Assembly: GCF_014192285.1 (NCBI RefSeq)
Contig: NZ_JACHXQ010000007.1
Span: 124,001-188,000, forward strand
Origin: Halomonas fontilapidosi
Lineage (GTDB): Bacteria; Pseudomonadota; Gammaproteobacteria; Pseudomonadales; Halomonadaceae
Direction of reading: 5' to 3'
Length of the DNA: 64,000 bases
How positions within the stretch are numbered: position 1 is the first letter of the stretch; each line of letters begins with the position of its first letter. The translations under genes were made by a program, and so were the position numbers. The notes below the pieces were generated by a model, which saw only the letters and a list, made by a program, of their open reading frames with translations, made no database searches and was not told the DNA's origin. Shown here one piece after another: positions 26,376 to 36,723 of the stretch.

Positions 26376-27947
26376 GTGAAGATAGGCGCACCGAAGGAGA
26401 GTGCCCGGGGGGAAGCGCGCGTCGCGCTGACCCCCGAGAGCGCGAAACAGATCCAGAAGCTGGGGCATGAATGCCTGATCGAGGCCGGGGCCGGGGTGGC
26501 TGCGGGCTTCAACGATGAGGCCTATCGCCAGGCGGGGGTGACCGTCGTCGATGGGGCAGAGGCGCTCTGGCACGAGGCCGAGATGGTCATCAAGGTCCGC
26601 GAGCCCTCCGAGGAGGAGGCCCACCTGCTGCGCGAGGGGCAGACCCTGATTGCCTTCTTCTGGCCGGCCCAGAACGAGGCCATGCTCGAACTGTGCAAGG
26701 CCCAGGGTGCCACCGTGATCGCCATGGATATGGTGCCGCGTATCTCGCGGGCGCAGAAGATGGATGCGCTGTCGTCGATGGCCAACATTGCCGGCTACCG
26801 GGCGGTCATCGAGGCGGGTAACAACTTCGGACGCTTCTTTACCGGCCAGGTGACGGCCGCGGGCAAGGTGCCGCCGGCCAAGGTGCTGGTGATCGGCGCC
26901 GGTGTGGCGGGGCTCTCCGCCATCGGTACCGCCACCAGCCTGGGTGCGGTGGTGCGCGCCTTCGACGTGCGTCCCGAGGTGGCCGAACAGATCGAGTCGA
27001 TGGGGGCCGAATTCCTGTTCCTCGACTTCGACGAGAGCCAGGACGGGTCGGAGAGCGGCGGCTATGCCGCGCCTTCCAGTCCCGAATTCCGTGAGAAGCA
27101 GCTCGAGTGTTTCCGCGAGCAGGCTCCGGACGTCGACATCGTCATCACCACGGCGCTGATTCCCGGCAAGCCGGCGCCCAAGCTGTGGCTGGAGGACATG
27201 GTCGAGGCCATGAAGCCCGGCTCGGTGATTGTCGACCTGGCCGCCGAGAAGGGCGGCAACTGTGACCTGACCAAGCCCGACGAGAAGGTGGTGACCGACA
27301 ATGGCGTGACGGTCGTCGGCTACACCGACTTCCCCTCGCGCATGGCCACCCAGGCCTCGATGCTCTATTCCACCAACGTGCGCCACATGCTCACCGATCT
27401 TACGCCCGAGAAGGACGGCAAGGTCGTGCACAACATGGAAGACGATGTGATCCGCGGCGCCACGGTGACCCACGAGGGCGAGATCACCTTCCCGCCGCCG
27501 CCGCCCAAGGTCAAGGCGATCGGCGCGGCCAAGGCCAAGCCCAAGGAGAAGGAGCCGACGCCGGAGGAGAAGAAGGCCGCGGAGCATGCCGCCTTCAAGG
27601 CGCAGACCAAGCGCCAGGTGACCCTGCTCGCCGTGGGCGGCGCACTGATGCTGTTGCTCGGGCAGGTGGCCCCGGCCTCCTTCATGCAGCACTTCATCGT
27701 CTTCGTGTTGGCCTGCTTCGTCGGCTTCCAGGTGATCTGGGGCGTCAGCCACTCGTTGCACACGCCGCTGATGGCGGTGACCAATGCGATCTCCGGCATC
27801 ATCATTCTCGGGGCGATCCTGCAGATCGGTACCGGCAGCGTCGTGGTCGGCGTGCTCGCGGCGATCTCGGTGCTGATTGCGTCCATCAATATCGTGGGTG
27901 GCTTCCTGGTGACACGCCGGATGCTGGCCATGTTCCAGAAATCCTGA
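26376..27947 (+). CDS. pntA: NAD(P) transhydrogenase subunit alpha
   Basis: The 523-residue subunit binds NAD(H) in the cytoplasm and anchors to the membrane. It begins [20 protein letters not shown], read from a GTG at 26376, with GGGGGA 6 bases upstream. No closer ATG is available. The NAD site is [21 protein letters not shown] (about 170-190). A lysine/proline-rich linker leads to four C-terminal membrane helices, as in E. coli PntA. The enzyme couples proton entry to NADP+ reduction by NADH. pntB follows after 16 bases. Confidence 0.95.
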   Translation: MKIGAPKESARGEARVALTPESAKQIQKLGHECLIEAGAGVAAGFNDEAYRQAGVTVVDGAEALWHEAEMVIKVREPSEEEAHLLREGQTLIAFFWPAQNEAMLELCKAQGATVIAMDMVPRISRAQKMDALSSMANIAGYRAVIEAGNNFGRFFTGQVTAAGKVPPAKVLVIGAGVAGLSAIGTATSLGAVVRAFDVRPEVAEQIESMGAEFLFLDFDESQDGSESGGYAAPSSPEFREKQLECFREQAPDVDIVITTALIPGKPAPKLWLEDMVEAMKPGSVIVDLAAEKGGNCDLTKPDEKVVTDNGVTVVGYTDFPSRMATQASMLYSTNVRHMLTDLTPEKDGKVVHNMEDDVIRGATVTHEGEITFPPPPPKVKAIGAAKAKPKEKEPTPEEKKAAEHAAFKAQTKRQVTLLAVGGALMLLLGQVAPASFMQHFIVFVLACFVGFQVIWGVSHSLHTPLMAVTNAISGIIILGAILQIGTGSVVVGVLAAISVLIASINIVGGFLVTRRMLAMFQKS

Positions 27948-27963
27948 GCGGCGGAGACACGAC

Positions 27964-29406
27964 ATGTTGGGTCAAGGATTCGTATCTGCCGCGGCGATCG
28001 CGGCAAGTGTATTATTCATCCTCTCGCTGGGGGGGCTGAGCAACCAGGAGAAGGCCAAGCGGGCCGTCTGGTACGGCATCGTGGGCATGGCCGTGGCGGT
28101 CTTCTTCACCGCCTTCGGACCGGGCATTGGCGGCTACTGGTGGATGATCCCGATGATGCTCATCGGGGCAGGCGTGGGTGTCTATGTGGCCGGCAAGGTC
28201 GATATGACCGAGATGCCCCAGCTGGTCGCCGCGCTGCACAGTTTCGTCGGCCTTGCGGCGGTCTTCGTAGCCTGGAGCGCGGACCTGGAGCGCCGTCGTG
28301 TCGCGGCGGCGCGGGCCATGGATGCCTCCATGGAAGAGTTCTCGGCGTTCGCCGCCCTGGTGGCCGAGAAGACGCCCGCCGAACTGACGTTCCTGCAGGT
28401 TGAGGTAGTGCTGGGCATCTTCATCGGCGCGGTGACCTTCACCGGCTCGGTGATCGCCTTCGGCAAGCTGGCCGGCAAGGTCGACGGCAAGCCCAAGCAG
28501 CTGCCCGGCGGGCATATGCTCAATGCCGGGGCGGCGGCCCTGTCGCTGCTGCTGGCCATCCTCTATCTCAACGGGGCCGGCTTCTGGACCTTGCTGGTAC
28601 TGGCGGCGCTGGCCTTCTTCATCGGCTATCACCTGATCATGGGCATCGGCGGTGCCGACATGCCGGTGGTGGTCTCGATGCTTAACAGCTACTCCGGCTG
28701 GGCCGCGGCGGCCATCGGCTTCACGCTCTCCAACGACCTGCTGATCGTCACCGGTGCGCTGGTGGGCTCCTCCGGTGCCATCCTGTCGTACATCATGTGC
28801 AAGGCGATGAACCGCAACTTCATCAACGTCATCCTCGGCGGCTTTGGCGGCAGCCAGGGCCCCGCGGCGGAGATCGAGGGCGAGCAGGTGGCCATCGATG
28901 CCGGCGGTGTGGCCAGCGCACTCAACGATGCCGACAGCGTGATCATCGTGCCGGGCTACGGCATGGCGGTGGCCCAGGCCCAGAATGCGGTCAGCGAGCT
29001 GACGCGCAAGCTGCGCGCCGCCGGCAAGAACGTGCGCTTCGGCATCCACCCGGTGGCGGGTCGCCTGCCGGGGCACATGAACGTGCTGCTCGCCGAGGCC
29101 AAGGTGCCCTACGATATCGTGCTGGAGATGGACGAGATCAATGACGACTTCCCCACTACCGACGTGGTGATCGTCATCGGCTCCAACGATATCGTCAACC
29201 CGGCCGCCCAGGAGGACCCCAACAGCCCGATTGCCGGCATGCCGGTGCTCAAGGTCTGGGAGTCCAAGCAGGTCTTCGTCTGCAAGCGTGGCCAGGGTAC
29301 CGGCTACTCCGGTATCGAGAATCCGCTGTTCTTCAAGGAGAACACGCGGATGTTCTACGGCGATGCTAGGTCGAGCATCGACTCGCTGCTGCACCTGATC
29401 GACTGA
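27964..29406 (+). CDS. pntB: NAD(P) transhydrogenase subunit beta
   Basis: The 480-residue subunit has nine or so N-terminal membrane helices forming the proton path. A C-terminal NADP(H)-binding domain follows, with [20 protein letters not shown] and [19 protein letters not shown]. Length matches E. coli PntB (462) with a small extension. It works as a complex with PntA at the inner membrane to make NADPH. Here that NADPH could support PHA and biosynthetic demand. Confidence 0.97.
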   Translation: MLGQGFVSAAAIAASVLFILSLGGLSNQEKAKRAVWYGIVGMAVAVFFTAFGPGIGGYWWMIPMMLIGAGVGVYVAGKVDMTEMPQLVAALHSFVGLAAVFVAWSADLERRRVAAARAMDASMEEFSAFAALVAEKTPAELTFLQVEVVLGIFIGAVTFTGSVIAFGKLAGKVDGKPKQLPGGHMLNAGAAALSLLLAILYLNGAGFWTLLVLAALAFFIGYHLIMGIGGADMPVVVSMLNSYSGWAAAAIGFTLSNDLLIVTGALVGSSGAILSYIMCKAMNRNFINVILGGFGGSQGPAAEIEGEQVAIDAGGVASALNDADSVIIVPGYGMAVAQAQNAVSELTRKLRAAGKNVRFGIHPVAGRLPGHMNVLLAEAKVPYDIVLEMDEINDDFPTTDVVIVIGSNDIVNPAAQEDPNSPIAGMPVLKVWESKQVFVCKRGQGTGYSGIENPLFFKENTRMFYGDARSSIDSLLHLID

Positions 29407-29415
29407 CCCGGTCGC

Positions 29416-29440
29416 GCCCGGGCCGATTGTTGGCCCGGGC
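29416..29440 (+). terminator. Hairpin after pntB
   Basis: GCCCGGGCC (29416-29424) pairs perfectly with GGCCCGGGC (29432-29440) around a 7-base loop, 10 bases after the pntB stop. There is no clear T-run. Confidence 0.6.
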
Positions 29441-29522
29441 CTCTGCCTACCCTGATACGTCCCTTCATGGGGCGTTTTTTCGTTACACTCTCTCTCATTC
29501 ATTCACTTTTTCCGGGGCGACC

Positions 29523-30590
29523 ATGTCAGATCAATCCCTGCGCGTGGCGGTGCTCGGTGGCGGCAGTTTCGGTACTGCCCTGGCCAGCATCGCGGCCGAC
29601 AACGGCGCCGAGGTGCGCCAATGGATGCGCGATCCCGAACTGGCCGCACAGATCACTAACGAGCATCGTAACGGCCGCTACCTGCCCGACTACGCCATCA
29701 ATGCCGCGGTGGTGGCCTCCACCCAGATGGCCGAGGTCCTCGAGGGCGCAGAGCTGGTGCTGGTGGCCATTCCCTCCAAGGCCTTTCGCGAGGTGGTGCG
29801 TCAGGCGCGGCCCCTCCTCCATGAGGCACAGATCCTGGTCAGTACCACCAAGGGCATCCAGGAGGAGGGCTTCAAGCTGATGAGCCAGATCCTCGAGGAG
29901 GAGACCGGTTTTGCCCATATCGGCGTGATCTCGGGCCCGAATCTGGCCTCGGAGATTGCCGACAAGCAGCTGACCGCCACAGTGATCGCCAGCGACGACC
30001 CGCAGACCCGGACACGCGTGCAGACCGCACTGGGCTGCGACTACTTCCGGGTCTATGCCAGCAACGACCGCTATGGTGTGGAGCTGGGCGGAGCACTGAA
30101 GAACATCTACGCCATCGCCGCCGGCATGGCAGCGGCGCTGGGCATGGGCGAGAACACCCGCAGCATGCTGATGACCCGCGCGCTGGCTGAGATGAGCCGC
30201 TTTGCGGTGGACCAGGGCGCCAACCCCATGACCTTCCTGGGGCTCGCCGGAGTGGGCGACCTGATCGTCACCTGCTCCTCGGCGCTGTCACGCAACTACC
30301 GTGTGGGGCAGGCGCTGGGCGAGGGCAAGAGCCTGGAAGAGGCCGTCGAGGCCCTGGGCCAGGTTGCCGAGGGGGTCAATACCGTGCGCCTGGTGCGCGA
30401 CAAGGCCCACGAGGACGGTGTCTACATGCCGCTGGCCGAGGGCCTCTACCAGGTGCTGTTCAAGGGCGTGCCGGCCCGGGACATGGCGCGCTTGCTGATG
30501 CTCGGTGAGCAGAGCAGCGACGTGGAGTTCGTGCTGCCCCGTAAGGACGTGCAGCAGGATCGTCGCGAGGGGGGGGAGCCTCATGGCTGA
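29523..30590 (+). CDS. gpsA: Glycerol-3-phosphate dehydrogenase [NAD(P)+]
   Basis: The 355-residue cytoplasmic enzyme reduces dihydroxyacetone phosphate to sn-glycerol 3-phosphate for phospholipid synthesis. The dinucleotide motif [16 protein letters not shown] opens the protein. The catalytic region [17 protein letters not shown] and the [14 protein letters not shown] signature follow. ATG 29523 is chosen because the protein then starts directly before the Rossmann strand. The stop overlaps sixA by 8 bases. Confidence 0.97.
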   Translation: MSDQSLRVAVLGGGSFGTALASIAADNGAEVRQWMRDPELAAQITNEHRNGRYLPDYAINAAVVASTQMAEVLEGAELVLVAIPSKAFREVVRQARPLLHEAQILVSTTKGIQEEGFKLMSQILEEETGFAHIGVISGPNLASEIADKQLTATVIASDDPQTRTRVQTALGCDYFRVYASNDRYGVELGGALKNIYAIAAGMAAALGMGENTRSMLMTRALAEMSRFAVDQGANPMTFLGLAGVGDLIVTCSSALSRNYRVGQALGEGKSLEEAVEALGQVAEGVNTVRLVRDKAHEDGVYMPLAEGLYQVLFKGVPARDMARLLMLGEQSSDVEFVLPRKDVQQDRREGGEPHG

Positions 30591-31068
30591 ACGGCTGCTG
30601 ATCATGCGACATGGCGAGGCCGGCCAGGGGATGCCTGATGCCGCCCGGACCCTCACGGCGCGGGGCGAGCAGGAGGCGGCCCGCATGGGGCGCTGGCTTG
30701 CCGAGCGACGTGACCTGGATCTCACGCATCTGCGCCTGTTGGCCAGCCCCTATGTGCGGGCACGGCAGACGGCGGTGCGCATCGCCGAGCCACTGGGCGT
30801 GGAAATCGAGCCCCTGCCGCTGATTACCCCCGACGATCCTCCCGAGGCGGTGGTCGAGTGGCTGCTCGGCGAGGCCAATGGCCGGCCCATGATGCTGGTC
30901 AGCCACATGCCGCTGGTCGCAGCGCTGACCGGTCTGCTGGTGGAAGGGCGCGGCGATCGCGGCCCCGGCTTCCCAACGGCCGCCTTGGCCGAACTCGACG
31001 CCGAGGTGTGGGCAGCGGGCTGCGCTCGGCTGCACGGGCTCATCAGTCCGGCTGATGAGCTTAGATAA
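30583..31068 (+). CDS. sixA: Phosphohistidine phosphatase SixA
   Basis: The 161-residue protein is a minimal histidine phosphatase: the RHG motif [12 protein letters not shown] (residues 5-16) and the second catalytic histidine in LVSHMPLV. SixA dephosphorylates phosphohistidine on phosphotransfer proteins such as NPr or Hpt domains. The gene starts within the end of gpsA (ATGGCTGA), after a GGGGGGAG ribosome binding site. The gpsA-sixA order recurs in related gammaproteobacteria. Confidence 0.9.
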   Translation: MAERLLIMRHGEAGQGMPDAARTLTARGEQEAARMGRWLAERRDLDLTHLRLLASPYVRARQTAVRIAEPLGVEIEPLPLITPDDPPEAVVEWLLGEANGRPMMLVSHMPLVAALTGLLVEGRGDRGPGFPTAALAELDAEVWAAGCARLHGLISPADELR

Positions 31069-32008
31069 GCCCGGCTGCCCTGAGACCGAAGACGCCCAGG
31101 GTGATCGTCAGGCTGGCCATCAGCGTGGTCAGGGCGACGATGTTGGCGGTGAGGGCGGCATTGCCGCCCATCGCCTTGGCCATCACGAAGGCCGCGGCAG
31201 CGGTGGGGCTGGCAAAGAACAGGAACATCACGCCGAGTTCGCGGCCCTCGAAGCCGACCAGCCAGGCGGTGCCGGTGGCCAGGGCCGGCAGGATGACCAT
31301 TTTCATCAGGCTGGCGCTGATCGCCAGCCGTCCCGAGTCGCGAATCTCGCCCAGCGACAGGGTGGCGCCGATGCAGATCAGCGCCAACGGCAGGGTCAGC
31401 GAGGCGAAGTAGTCACCTGAGGTCATCAGCCAGCTGGGCAGGGGCAACCCCACAGCGGCGACGGGCACGGCGGCGACCACGGCGAGGATCAGCGGGTTGG
31501 TGGCGATATGCCCGAGCATGCTGCGCCAGTCAGTGTGCTGGCCCTCCTGGTAGCTGGCCAGGGCGATCACCGAGAAGGCATTGTAGGTGAGGATCACCAC
31601 CCCCAGCAGCAGGCCACCGGCGGAGAGCCCATAGTCGCCGTACATGCCGGCGGCGAGCGCCAGGCCGACGATGCCGCAGTTGCCGCGAAAGGCGCCCTGG
31701 ACATAGACACCGCGCTCCTCGCGGGGCACCCGCAGGATCGCCCAGCCCCAGCTGAACAGGAAAGTGGCCAGCGTCGCTAGGGCAAAGGTGGCGAGAAGGG
31801 CTGGATTCAGGGTGGCAGCAAGGTCGGCACGGATGATGCTAAGAAAGATCAGCGTCGGCAGGGTGGCCTTGAAGACCAGCAGCGAGGCGGTGGCGACGAA
31901 GGCCCGGTCGATCCAGCCGGCGCGCTTCAGGCCAAGGCCGATGAACACCATGGCGAAGACCGGCAGGGTGGTCTCCAGGGTCTGCAGGAAGAGGGCGGAG
32001 AGCTCCAT
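31061..32008 (-). CDS. AEC family (auxin efflux carrier-like) transporter
   Basis: The 315-residue inner-membrane protein has ten predicted helices in two halves, with the family helix GNCGIVGLALAAGMYG and the final FASPTAAAAFVMAKAMGG. AEC members move organic anions such as malate or other small solutes; direction and substrate are unknown here. It overlaps the convergent sixA by 8 bases at the 3' end. A 34-codon ORF with a strong ribosome binding site lies 12 bases upstream and may be cotranslated. Confidence 0.9.
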   Translation of the reverse strand: MELSALFLQTLETTLPVFAMVFIGLGLKRAGWIDRAFVATASLLVFKATLPTLIFLSIIRADLAATLNPALLATFALATLATFLFSWGWAILRVPREERGVYVQGAFRGNCGIVGLALAAGMYGDYGLSAGGLLLGVVILTYNAFSVIALASYQEGQHTDWRSMLGHIATNPLILAVVAAVPVAAVGLPLPSWLMTSGDYFASLTLPLALICIGATLSLGEIRDSGRLAISASLMKMVILPALATGTAWLVGFEGRELGVMFLFFASPTAAAAFVMAKAMGGNAALTANIVALTTLMASLTITLGVFGLRAAGLI

Positions 32009-32020
32009 GGGCGGCCTGAC

Positions 32021-32125
32021 CTAACGCGCCAGCCAGAAGCCGACGAGTATGGCCGCCACGACGGTCACCAGGAACACGCGGTTGCGGGTTCGCGTATCAC
32101 GCACGGGCTTGCGAGGGTCTGCCAT
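32021..32125 (-). CDS. 34-residue putative single-span membrane protein
   Basis: An ATG at 32125 opens a 34-codon frame ending in TAG at 32021. The peptide has a charged N-terminus (MADPRKPVRDTRTRNR) followed by one hydrophobic helix (VFLVTVVAAILVGFWLA) and a final arginine, the classic topology of a small inner-membrane protein. GGAG is placed 6 bases before the ATG. The stop is 12 bases before the AEC transporter start on the same strand, implying cotranscription. No family recognised. It could be an accessory peptide of the transporter. Confidence 0.6.
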   Translation of the reverse strand: MADPRKPVRDTRTRNRVFLVTVVAAILVGFWLAR

Positions 32126-32248
32126 GAGGAGCTCCGGTTGGTTGGCTTGCCGCCGACGGGCGACTTGGCGGATCATGGTAATCCCGTTAGCCTGCTATCG
32201 CCAGAAGGGTGCCGGCTGGGCGCCCGCCAGCCGCAAGAGTCCAAGAGC

Positions 32249-33058
32249 ATGACCGACCACGCCTCACGCATTCCTCTCGTCTTTGCCCACGCCAACGGCT
32301 TTCCGGGGCACAGCTACCGTAGCTTCCTGGCGCCGCTGGCCGAGCATTTCGATGTTCACCCGCTGGACCGTCTGGGCCATCATCCTGACTTTCCCGTCGG
32401 GCACAACTGGCTGGCGCTGCGCGATGAGCTACTCGAACACCTGGCCCGCTTCCCGGAGCCAGTGGTCGGCGTCGGCCACTCGATGGGCGGTGTGCTGATG
32501 GCCATGGCCGCTGAGCACTCACCCGACTACTTTCGTTGTGTGGTGATGCTCGACCCGCCGCTGATGCTGGGCCTGGACGCCCAGTTCATGAAGCTGGCCA
32601 AGCGCCTGGGCCTGGCCGACCGGGTGACCCCGGCAGGCAGAAGCCTGGGGCGTCGCGACAGCTGGCCCGATCGCCAGGCCATGGTCCACTACCTGCGCCG
32701 ACGGGGGCTCTTTCGGCGCTTCACCGAGGCCGCCCTGCACGACTACGTGGATGGTGGCACCCGTGAGCTGGATGACGGGAGTGTGGTACTGCTCTATGAC
32801 CCCGACATCGAGGTGCAGATCTTTCGCCACCTGCCGGATCACCTGGGGGAGTTGCCCGGCCGGGTCAGGGTGCCTCTGGGGGTGCTGGCCGGTGACGAGT
32901 CCGACCTGCTCACCCGGCGCCGACGTCGCCGTCTGACGCAGCGCGGCGTGAGCCTGGCAGAGGTTCCGGGCGGGCACATGTTCCCCATGGAGTATCCCGA
33001 CCAGGCCCGCTCGGCCCTGCTGGCCATGCTCGACGGCCTGCTGGAGCGCCCGGCATGA
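32249..33058 (+). CDS. Alpha/beta hydrolase (first of overlapping pair)
   Basis: The 269-residue protein has the oxyanion strand FAHANGFPGHSYRSF and the nucleophile elbow VGHSMGG. The acid is probably in LAGDESDLL and the histidine in VPGGHMFPME. It is a serine hydrolase of unknown substrate, probably an esterase or lipase-like enzyme acting on lipid-derived molecules. ATG 32249 gives a conventional start. Its stop overlaps the start of a second alpha/beta hydrolase by 4 bases (ATGA), and a patatin gene follows. Confidence 0.87.
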   Translation: MTDHASRIPLVFAHANGFPGHSYRSFLAPLAEHFDVHPLDRLGHHPDFPVGHNWLALRDELLEHLARFPEPVVGVGHSMGGVLMAMAAEHSPDYFRCVVMLDPPLMLGLDAQFMKLAKRLGLADRVTPAGRSLGRRDSWPDRQAMVHYLRRRGLFRRFTEAALHDYVDGGTRELDDGSVVLLYDPDIEVQIFRHLPDHLGELPGRVRVPLGVLAGDESDLLTRRRRRRLTQRGVSLAEVPGGHMFPMEYPDQARSALLAMLDGLLERPA

Positions 33059-33912
33059 CGGAGCCTCGCTCCCTCCAGCTGGCCGCCGGGCGCCTGGCCG
33101 CACTGGTCTGGGGCGATGATCAGGCGCCTACCTGGCTGGCACTCCACGGCTGGCTGGACAATGCCGCCAGCTTTTCTCGCCTCGCTCCTCGGCTGGTCGA
33201 CGCCCTCGGCATCCGGGTGGTGGCCATCGACTTTGCCGGCCATGGCCTGTCTCGTCATCGTCACGGCGACTATGCGCTGTGGGACTACTGTCACGACATC
33301 CTCGACGCCTGCGACGCGCTGGACATTTCGCGGGTGCCCTTGCTGGCCCACTCCATGGGGGCCGGAGTGGCCTGTCTGACGGCCGCCGCCCTGCCGGAGC
33401 GGGTCGAGAGGCTGGTGCTGCTCGACGGCCTGGGGGCCCTGACGACCGAGACCGACAAGGCACCCGAACAGTTGCGCAAGGGCCTGCTCGCCGATCGACG
33501 TCCTGTCTCGCGAGCACCGCGCTACCCTGATAGTGAGGCCGCAGTGGCGGCACGGGTCGCCGGCGGGGCGACGCCCATCGATGCCGAGACAGCGCGTCCG
33601 GTGGTGTCACGCAACCTGGAGGCACTGCCCGATGGCCATGTGCGGTTGCGTACCGATGCCCGCCTGTTGCGCCCCTCGCTGGTGCGGTTCGCTCCCGAGC
33701 AGGTGGTGGCCATGCTGACGGCGCTGCGGTGTCCGATACTGCTGGTGGAGGGAGAAACCGGCATTCTCGGTGAGCGGCCGCGGGCGCGCCAGGCCCGGGC
33801 AGCGGTGACGCAGCTGACCCGCCGCGTGCTGCCGGGCGGCCATCACCTGCACCTTGAGCCGTCGGCCGTCGCTGAGGTCGCCGAGGCCATCGTTGATTGG
33901 CATGACCATTGA
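33055..33912 (+). CDS. Alpha/beta hydrolase (second of overlapping pair)
   Basis: The 285-residue protein has LALHGWLDNAASFSRL as oxyanion loop, LAHSMGAG as nucleophile elbow, VEGETGIL near the acid and LPGGHHLHLE with the catalytic histidine. It starts on the ATGA overlap with the upstream hydrolase, so both are made together. The two proteins are clearly diverged. Substrate is unknown. A patatin-like lipase starts 27 bases after its stop. Confidence 0.88.
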   Translation: MTEPRSLQLAAGRLAALVWGDDQAPTWLALHGWLDNAASFSRLAPRLVDALGIRVVAIDFAGHGLSRHRHGDYALWDYCHDILDACDALDISRVPLLAHSMGAGVACLTAAALPERVERLVLLDGLGALTTETDKAPEQLRKGLLADRRPVSRAPRYPDSEAAVAARVAGGATPIDAETARPVVSRNLEALPDGHVRLRTDARLLRPSLVRFAPEQVVAMLTALRCPILLVEGETGILGERPRARQARAAVTQLTRRVLPGGHHLHLEPSAVAEVAEAIVDWHDH

Positions 33913-33939
33913 CGCTTAGATGAGAGAGGGAGGCGCGGG

Positions 33940-35022
33940 ATGAGCCAGCAGCAGGAACCCGATCATTCACGGGACAAGAGTGTGTCGTTGGTGCTGGGCA
34001 GCGGAGGCGCCCGTGGCTACGCCCATATCGGGGTCATCGAGGAGCTCGAGGCGCGCAGCTACAAGGTGGTGGCGATCTCCGGCTGTTCCATGGGGGCCTT
34101 GGTGGGCGGCGTCTACGCGGCGGGGAAGCTGGCCGCCTATCGCGACTGGGTCTGTCGGCTGGACTACGTCGACGTGCTCAGGCTGGTCGATGTCACCTGG
34201 AGCCCCATGGGCGCGATGCGCGCCAACAAGATCATGGGCAAGCTCGAGAGCCTGATCGGCGATACCCGCATCGAGGACCTGACGATTCCCGTGACCACGG
34301 TGGCGACCGACATGACCCGTCAGCGCGAGGTGTGGTTCCAGAGCGGCTCGCTGCTCGAGGCGATCCGTGCCTCCATCGCCGTGCCCGGGGTGATCACCCC
34401 GGTCCATCGCGGCGACCAGGTGCTGGTGGATGGCGGGCTGCTCAATCCGTTGCCCATCATTCCCACGGTGTCGGCACAGGCCGACTTCGTGCTGGCGGTC
34501 AACGTGACCGCGCATAGCCCGCGCCCGGTGAGCCTGGAGGAGTTGCTGCCCCCCGAGGAGGTGGCCGAAGAGCAGGCGCGCGAGCAGTCCCGGGACGCCG
34601 ATGGCGTCGACTTCGCCAGCTGGATCCATGGGGTCCGTGGGGCGGCCCGACGGCTGATCGATGGCCTGGGCAACAGCGATGCCGACACCCAGAGGGGCAA
34701 CAGCGAGGAGGAGGCGCTGGAGCGTGACCGCCGCGAGTGGGGGCGCCTGGATATGGTGCTGGCTTCCTTCGACATCACGCAGGCGGCCCTGGCCAAATAC
34801 AAGGTGGCAGGGTACCCGCCGGACGTGTTGATCGAGGTGCCCAAGACGGTGTGCGGTGCCTACGAGTTTTACCGTGCCGAAGCGCTGATCAGCCTCGGCA
34901 GGCATCTGGCCGTGGAGGCCCTGGACCGCTTCGAGGGGCGCACCCACCCGGGCTGGGGCAGCTCTTCCATCGTCGTGGAGGCGCCGACCCAGCAAGGCCA
35001 GCAAGGCGAGGACGTGTCCTGA
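33940..35022 (+). CDS. Patatin-like phospholipase (RssA-type)
   Basis: The 360-residue protein has the patatin oxyanion loop GSGGARGYAHIG (residues 20-31). The nucleophile is Ser50 in GCSMG and the aspartate Asp164 is in VDGG, forming the Ser-Asp dyad. There is no signal peptide, so it acts inside the cell. The C-terminal third (after about residue 215) is charged and less conserved. It is the third lipid-hydrolase-like gene in a row on this strand, and may act in membrane lipid turnover with the two upstream hydrolases. Confidence 0.9.
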   Translation: MSQQQEPDHSRDKSVSLVLGSGGARGYAHIGVIEELEARSYKVVAISGCSMGALVGGVYAAGKLAAYRDWVCRLDYVDVLRLVDVTWSPMGAMRANKIMGKLESLIGDTRIEDLTIPVTTVATDMTRQREVWFQSGSLLEAIRASIAVPGVITPVHRGDQVLVDGGLLNPLPIIPTVSAQADFVLAVNVTAHSPRPVSLEELLPPEEVAEEQAREQSRDADGVDFASWIHGVRGAARRLIDGLGNSDADTQRGNSEEEALERDRREWGRLDMVLASFDITQAALAKYKVAGYPPDVLIEVPKTVCGAYEFYRAEALISLGRHLAVEALDRFEGRTHPGWGSSSIVVEAPTQQGQQGEDVS

Positions 35023-35027
35023 CCTGA

Positions 35028-35043
35028 CCTGACCGGTGTCAGG
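35028..35043. terminator. Weak hairpin between patatin gene and smrB
   Basis: CCTGAC pairs with GTCAGG around the loop CGGT, between the convergent stops. The stem is only 6 bp with no T-run, so it is a weak candidate. Confidence 0.3.
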
Positions 35044-35617
35044 CGTGGCTGCCCCGGCGCTTGAGCAATACGTAGACCGCCCCAGTACCGCCGTCGATCG
35101 TAGTCGCCGAGCAGAAGGCCAGTACGCTGGGCCATTCCCGCAGCCAGGCATTCACGTGGCTCTTTATCACCGGATAGTCGCTGGTCGTGCCCCACGCCTT
35201 GCCGTGCACGACCAGTACGCAGCGTCGTCGCAGGGCCGTGGCGTCGCGCAGGAAAGCCTCCAGCTCCGAGCGGGCTTCCTCGAGGGTATGGCCATGCAGG
35301 TCGAGCCCTTCCTCCCAGCCGATGCGGCCGCGCTTGAGCTGCTGACGGGTGCGCCAGGGCAGGTCGGGCAGCGCGAAGTCGAGAAACTCGGAAGGCCTCA
35401 CCGGCTCGACCCGGCCGTCCGATGTGCGACCGCTGGCCGCGAGATCGTCACTGGCCGACGTTGCCGCGGCCCGACGCTCGGCCGCGGCGAGGTCACGGCG
35501 GCGCCTGCGACCGGGGTCGGCCCGGTTGCGGGCGATCGGGCGCACGCCGGCCTCGCGCAGGGCCTGGCGAAAGGCGCTGATCTCGTCCTCGTCCGGTGGC
35601 TGGCGATCTCGACTCAT
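35039..35617 (-). CDS. smrB: Smr-domain endonuclease SmrB-like
   Basis: The 192-residue protein has a basic N-terminal half and a C-terminal Smr domain with LDLHG (residues 105-109), VVHGKAWGT (137-144) and a final GGTGAVYVLLKR. E. coli SmrB (YfcN) cleaves mRNA at collided ribosomes, starting rescue. The same divergent arrangement beside prmB and aroC occurs in E. coli, which supports the name. The histidines expected in LDxH and HGKx are present. Confidence 0.88.
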   Translation of the reverse strand: MSRDRQPPDEDEISAFRQALREAGVRPIARNRADPGRRRRRDLAAAERRAAATSASDDLAASGRTSDGRVEPVRPSEFLDFALPDLPWRTRQQLKRGRIGWEEGLDLHGHTLEEARSELEAFLRDATALRRRCVLVVHGKAWGTTSDYPVIKSHVNAWLREWPSVLAFCSATTIDGGTGAVYVLLKRRGSHA

Positions 35618-35736
35618 GGGGTATTCGGCTTATGACGCAAAGCGCCAGTATACCGCCCCTGCCGTGGCTGTGAAGCGCGGGCCCGGGTACAATCGGCCTT
35701 TGTTTTCCTCCGAATTCTCCGACTCCAGGATGCCCC

Positions 35737-36693
35737 GTGGCTGAATCTCTCCCTGATGCGTCTTCCTCCACCCTGGTGCTGAGCGACGAGGCCCTCGCCG
35801 AGGGCCTGATCACCCTGCGTGATTGCCTGCGCTGGGCCGCCAGCGAGTTCCACCTGGCGGGCCTGTTCTACGGTCATGGCACCGGTTCTGCCTGGGATGA
35901 GGCCGTGGCGCTGACGCTGGGCGCCCTGCACCTGCCCTGGAACGTCGACCCGGCGGTGCTCGAGGCGCGGCTACTGCCCATGGAGCGCGCCCGCATCGTG
36001 GCACTTGTGCGCGCCCGCATCGAGACGCGACGTCCGCTGCCCTACCTGCTGGGCGAGGCCTTCTTCGCCGGTTTCCCCTTCAGCGTCGACGAGCGGGTGC
36101 TGATTCCCCGCTCACCCATCGCCGAGCTGATCGAACATGGCTTCGCCGCCTGGTTCCCCGACGAGCCGCCAGCACGGGTGCTCGACCTCTGCGCCGGTTC
36201 GGGCTGCATCGGCATTGCCACGGCACTGTATCTGCCCGGCTGCGAGGTCGACCTGGCCGACATCAGTGGCGAGGCCCTGGCCGTGGCCCGTGAGAATATC
36301 ACCCGTCACGATGTGGGCGAGCGGGTGCGTGCCGTCGAGTCCGACCTCTTCAATGGGCTTGCCGGCCAGCGTTATGACCTGATCGTCTGCAACCCGCCCT
36401 ATGTAGATACTCGCGACCTGACCACCATGCCCGCCGAGTTTCGCCATGAGCCGTCTCTGGCGCTGGGCGCCGGCGCCGATGGCCTGGATATCGTGCGGCG
36501 CATCCTGCGCGAGGCCCGCGACTACCTCACCGATGAGGGCGTGCTGATTGTCGAGGTCGGCAACTCCGACCACCATCTGGAGGCTGCCTTCCCCGAGGTA
36601 CCCTTCCTCTGGCTTGAATTCGAGCGCGGCGGACAGGGCGTGTTTGCCCTTGGTGCCGCTGAACTCGACGCCCATGCGGCGTCCTTCGCCTGA
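35737..36693 (+). CDS. prmB: 50S ribosomal protein L3 glutamine methyltransferase
   Basis: The 318-residue S-adenosylmethionine-dependent enzyme has motif [18 protein letters not shown] (about 148-164) and the catalytic NPPY (about residue 219) of N5-glutamine methyltransferases. Substrate assignment to ribosomal protein L3 rather than release factors rests on its position between smrB and aroC. It starts with GTG at 35737, after CAGGA; the overlapping ATG at 35730 is in another frame. Confidence 0.93.
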   Translation: MAESLPDASSSTLVLSDEALAEGLITLRDCLRWAASEFHLAGLFYGHGTGSAWDEAVALTLGALHLPWNVDPAVLEARLLPMERARIVALVRARIETRRPLPYLLGEAFFAGFPFSVDERVLIPRSPIAELIEHGFAAWFPDEPPARVLDLCAGSGCIGIATALYLPGCEVDLADISGEALAVARENITRHDVGERVRAVESDLFNGLAGQRYDLIVCNPPYVDTRDLTTMPAEFRHEPSLALGAGADGLDIVRRILREARDYLTDEGVLIVEVGNSDHHLEAAFPEVPFLWLEFERGGQGVFALGAAELDAHAASFA

Positions 36694-36723
36694 TTCCCAT
36701 CCCCCGACCCAGGAGGAGCGCCC

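Noticed and set aside
26073..27965. 630-codon frame on the minus strand opposite pntA
   Set aside because: His/Gly/Leu-rich antisense shadow; pntA is complete with its NAD site and helices.
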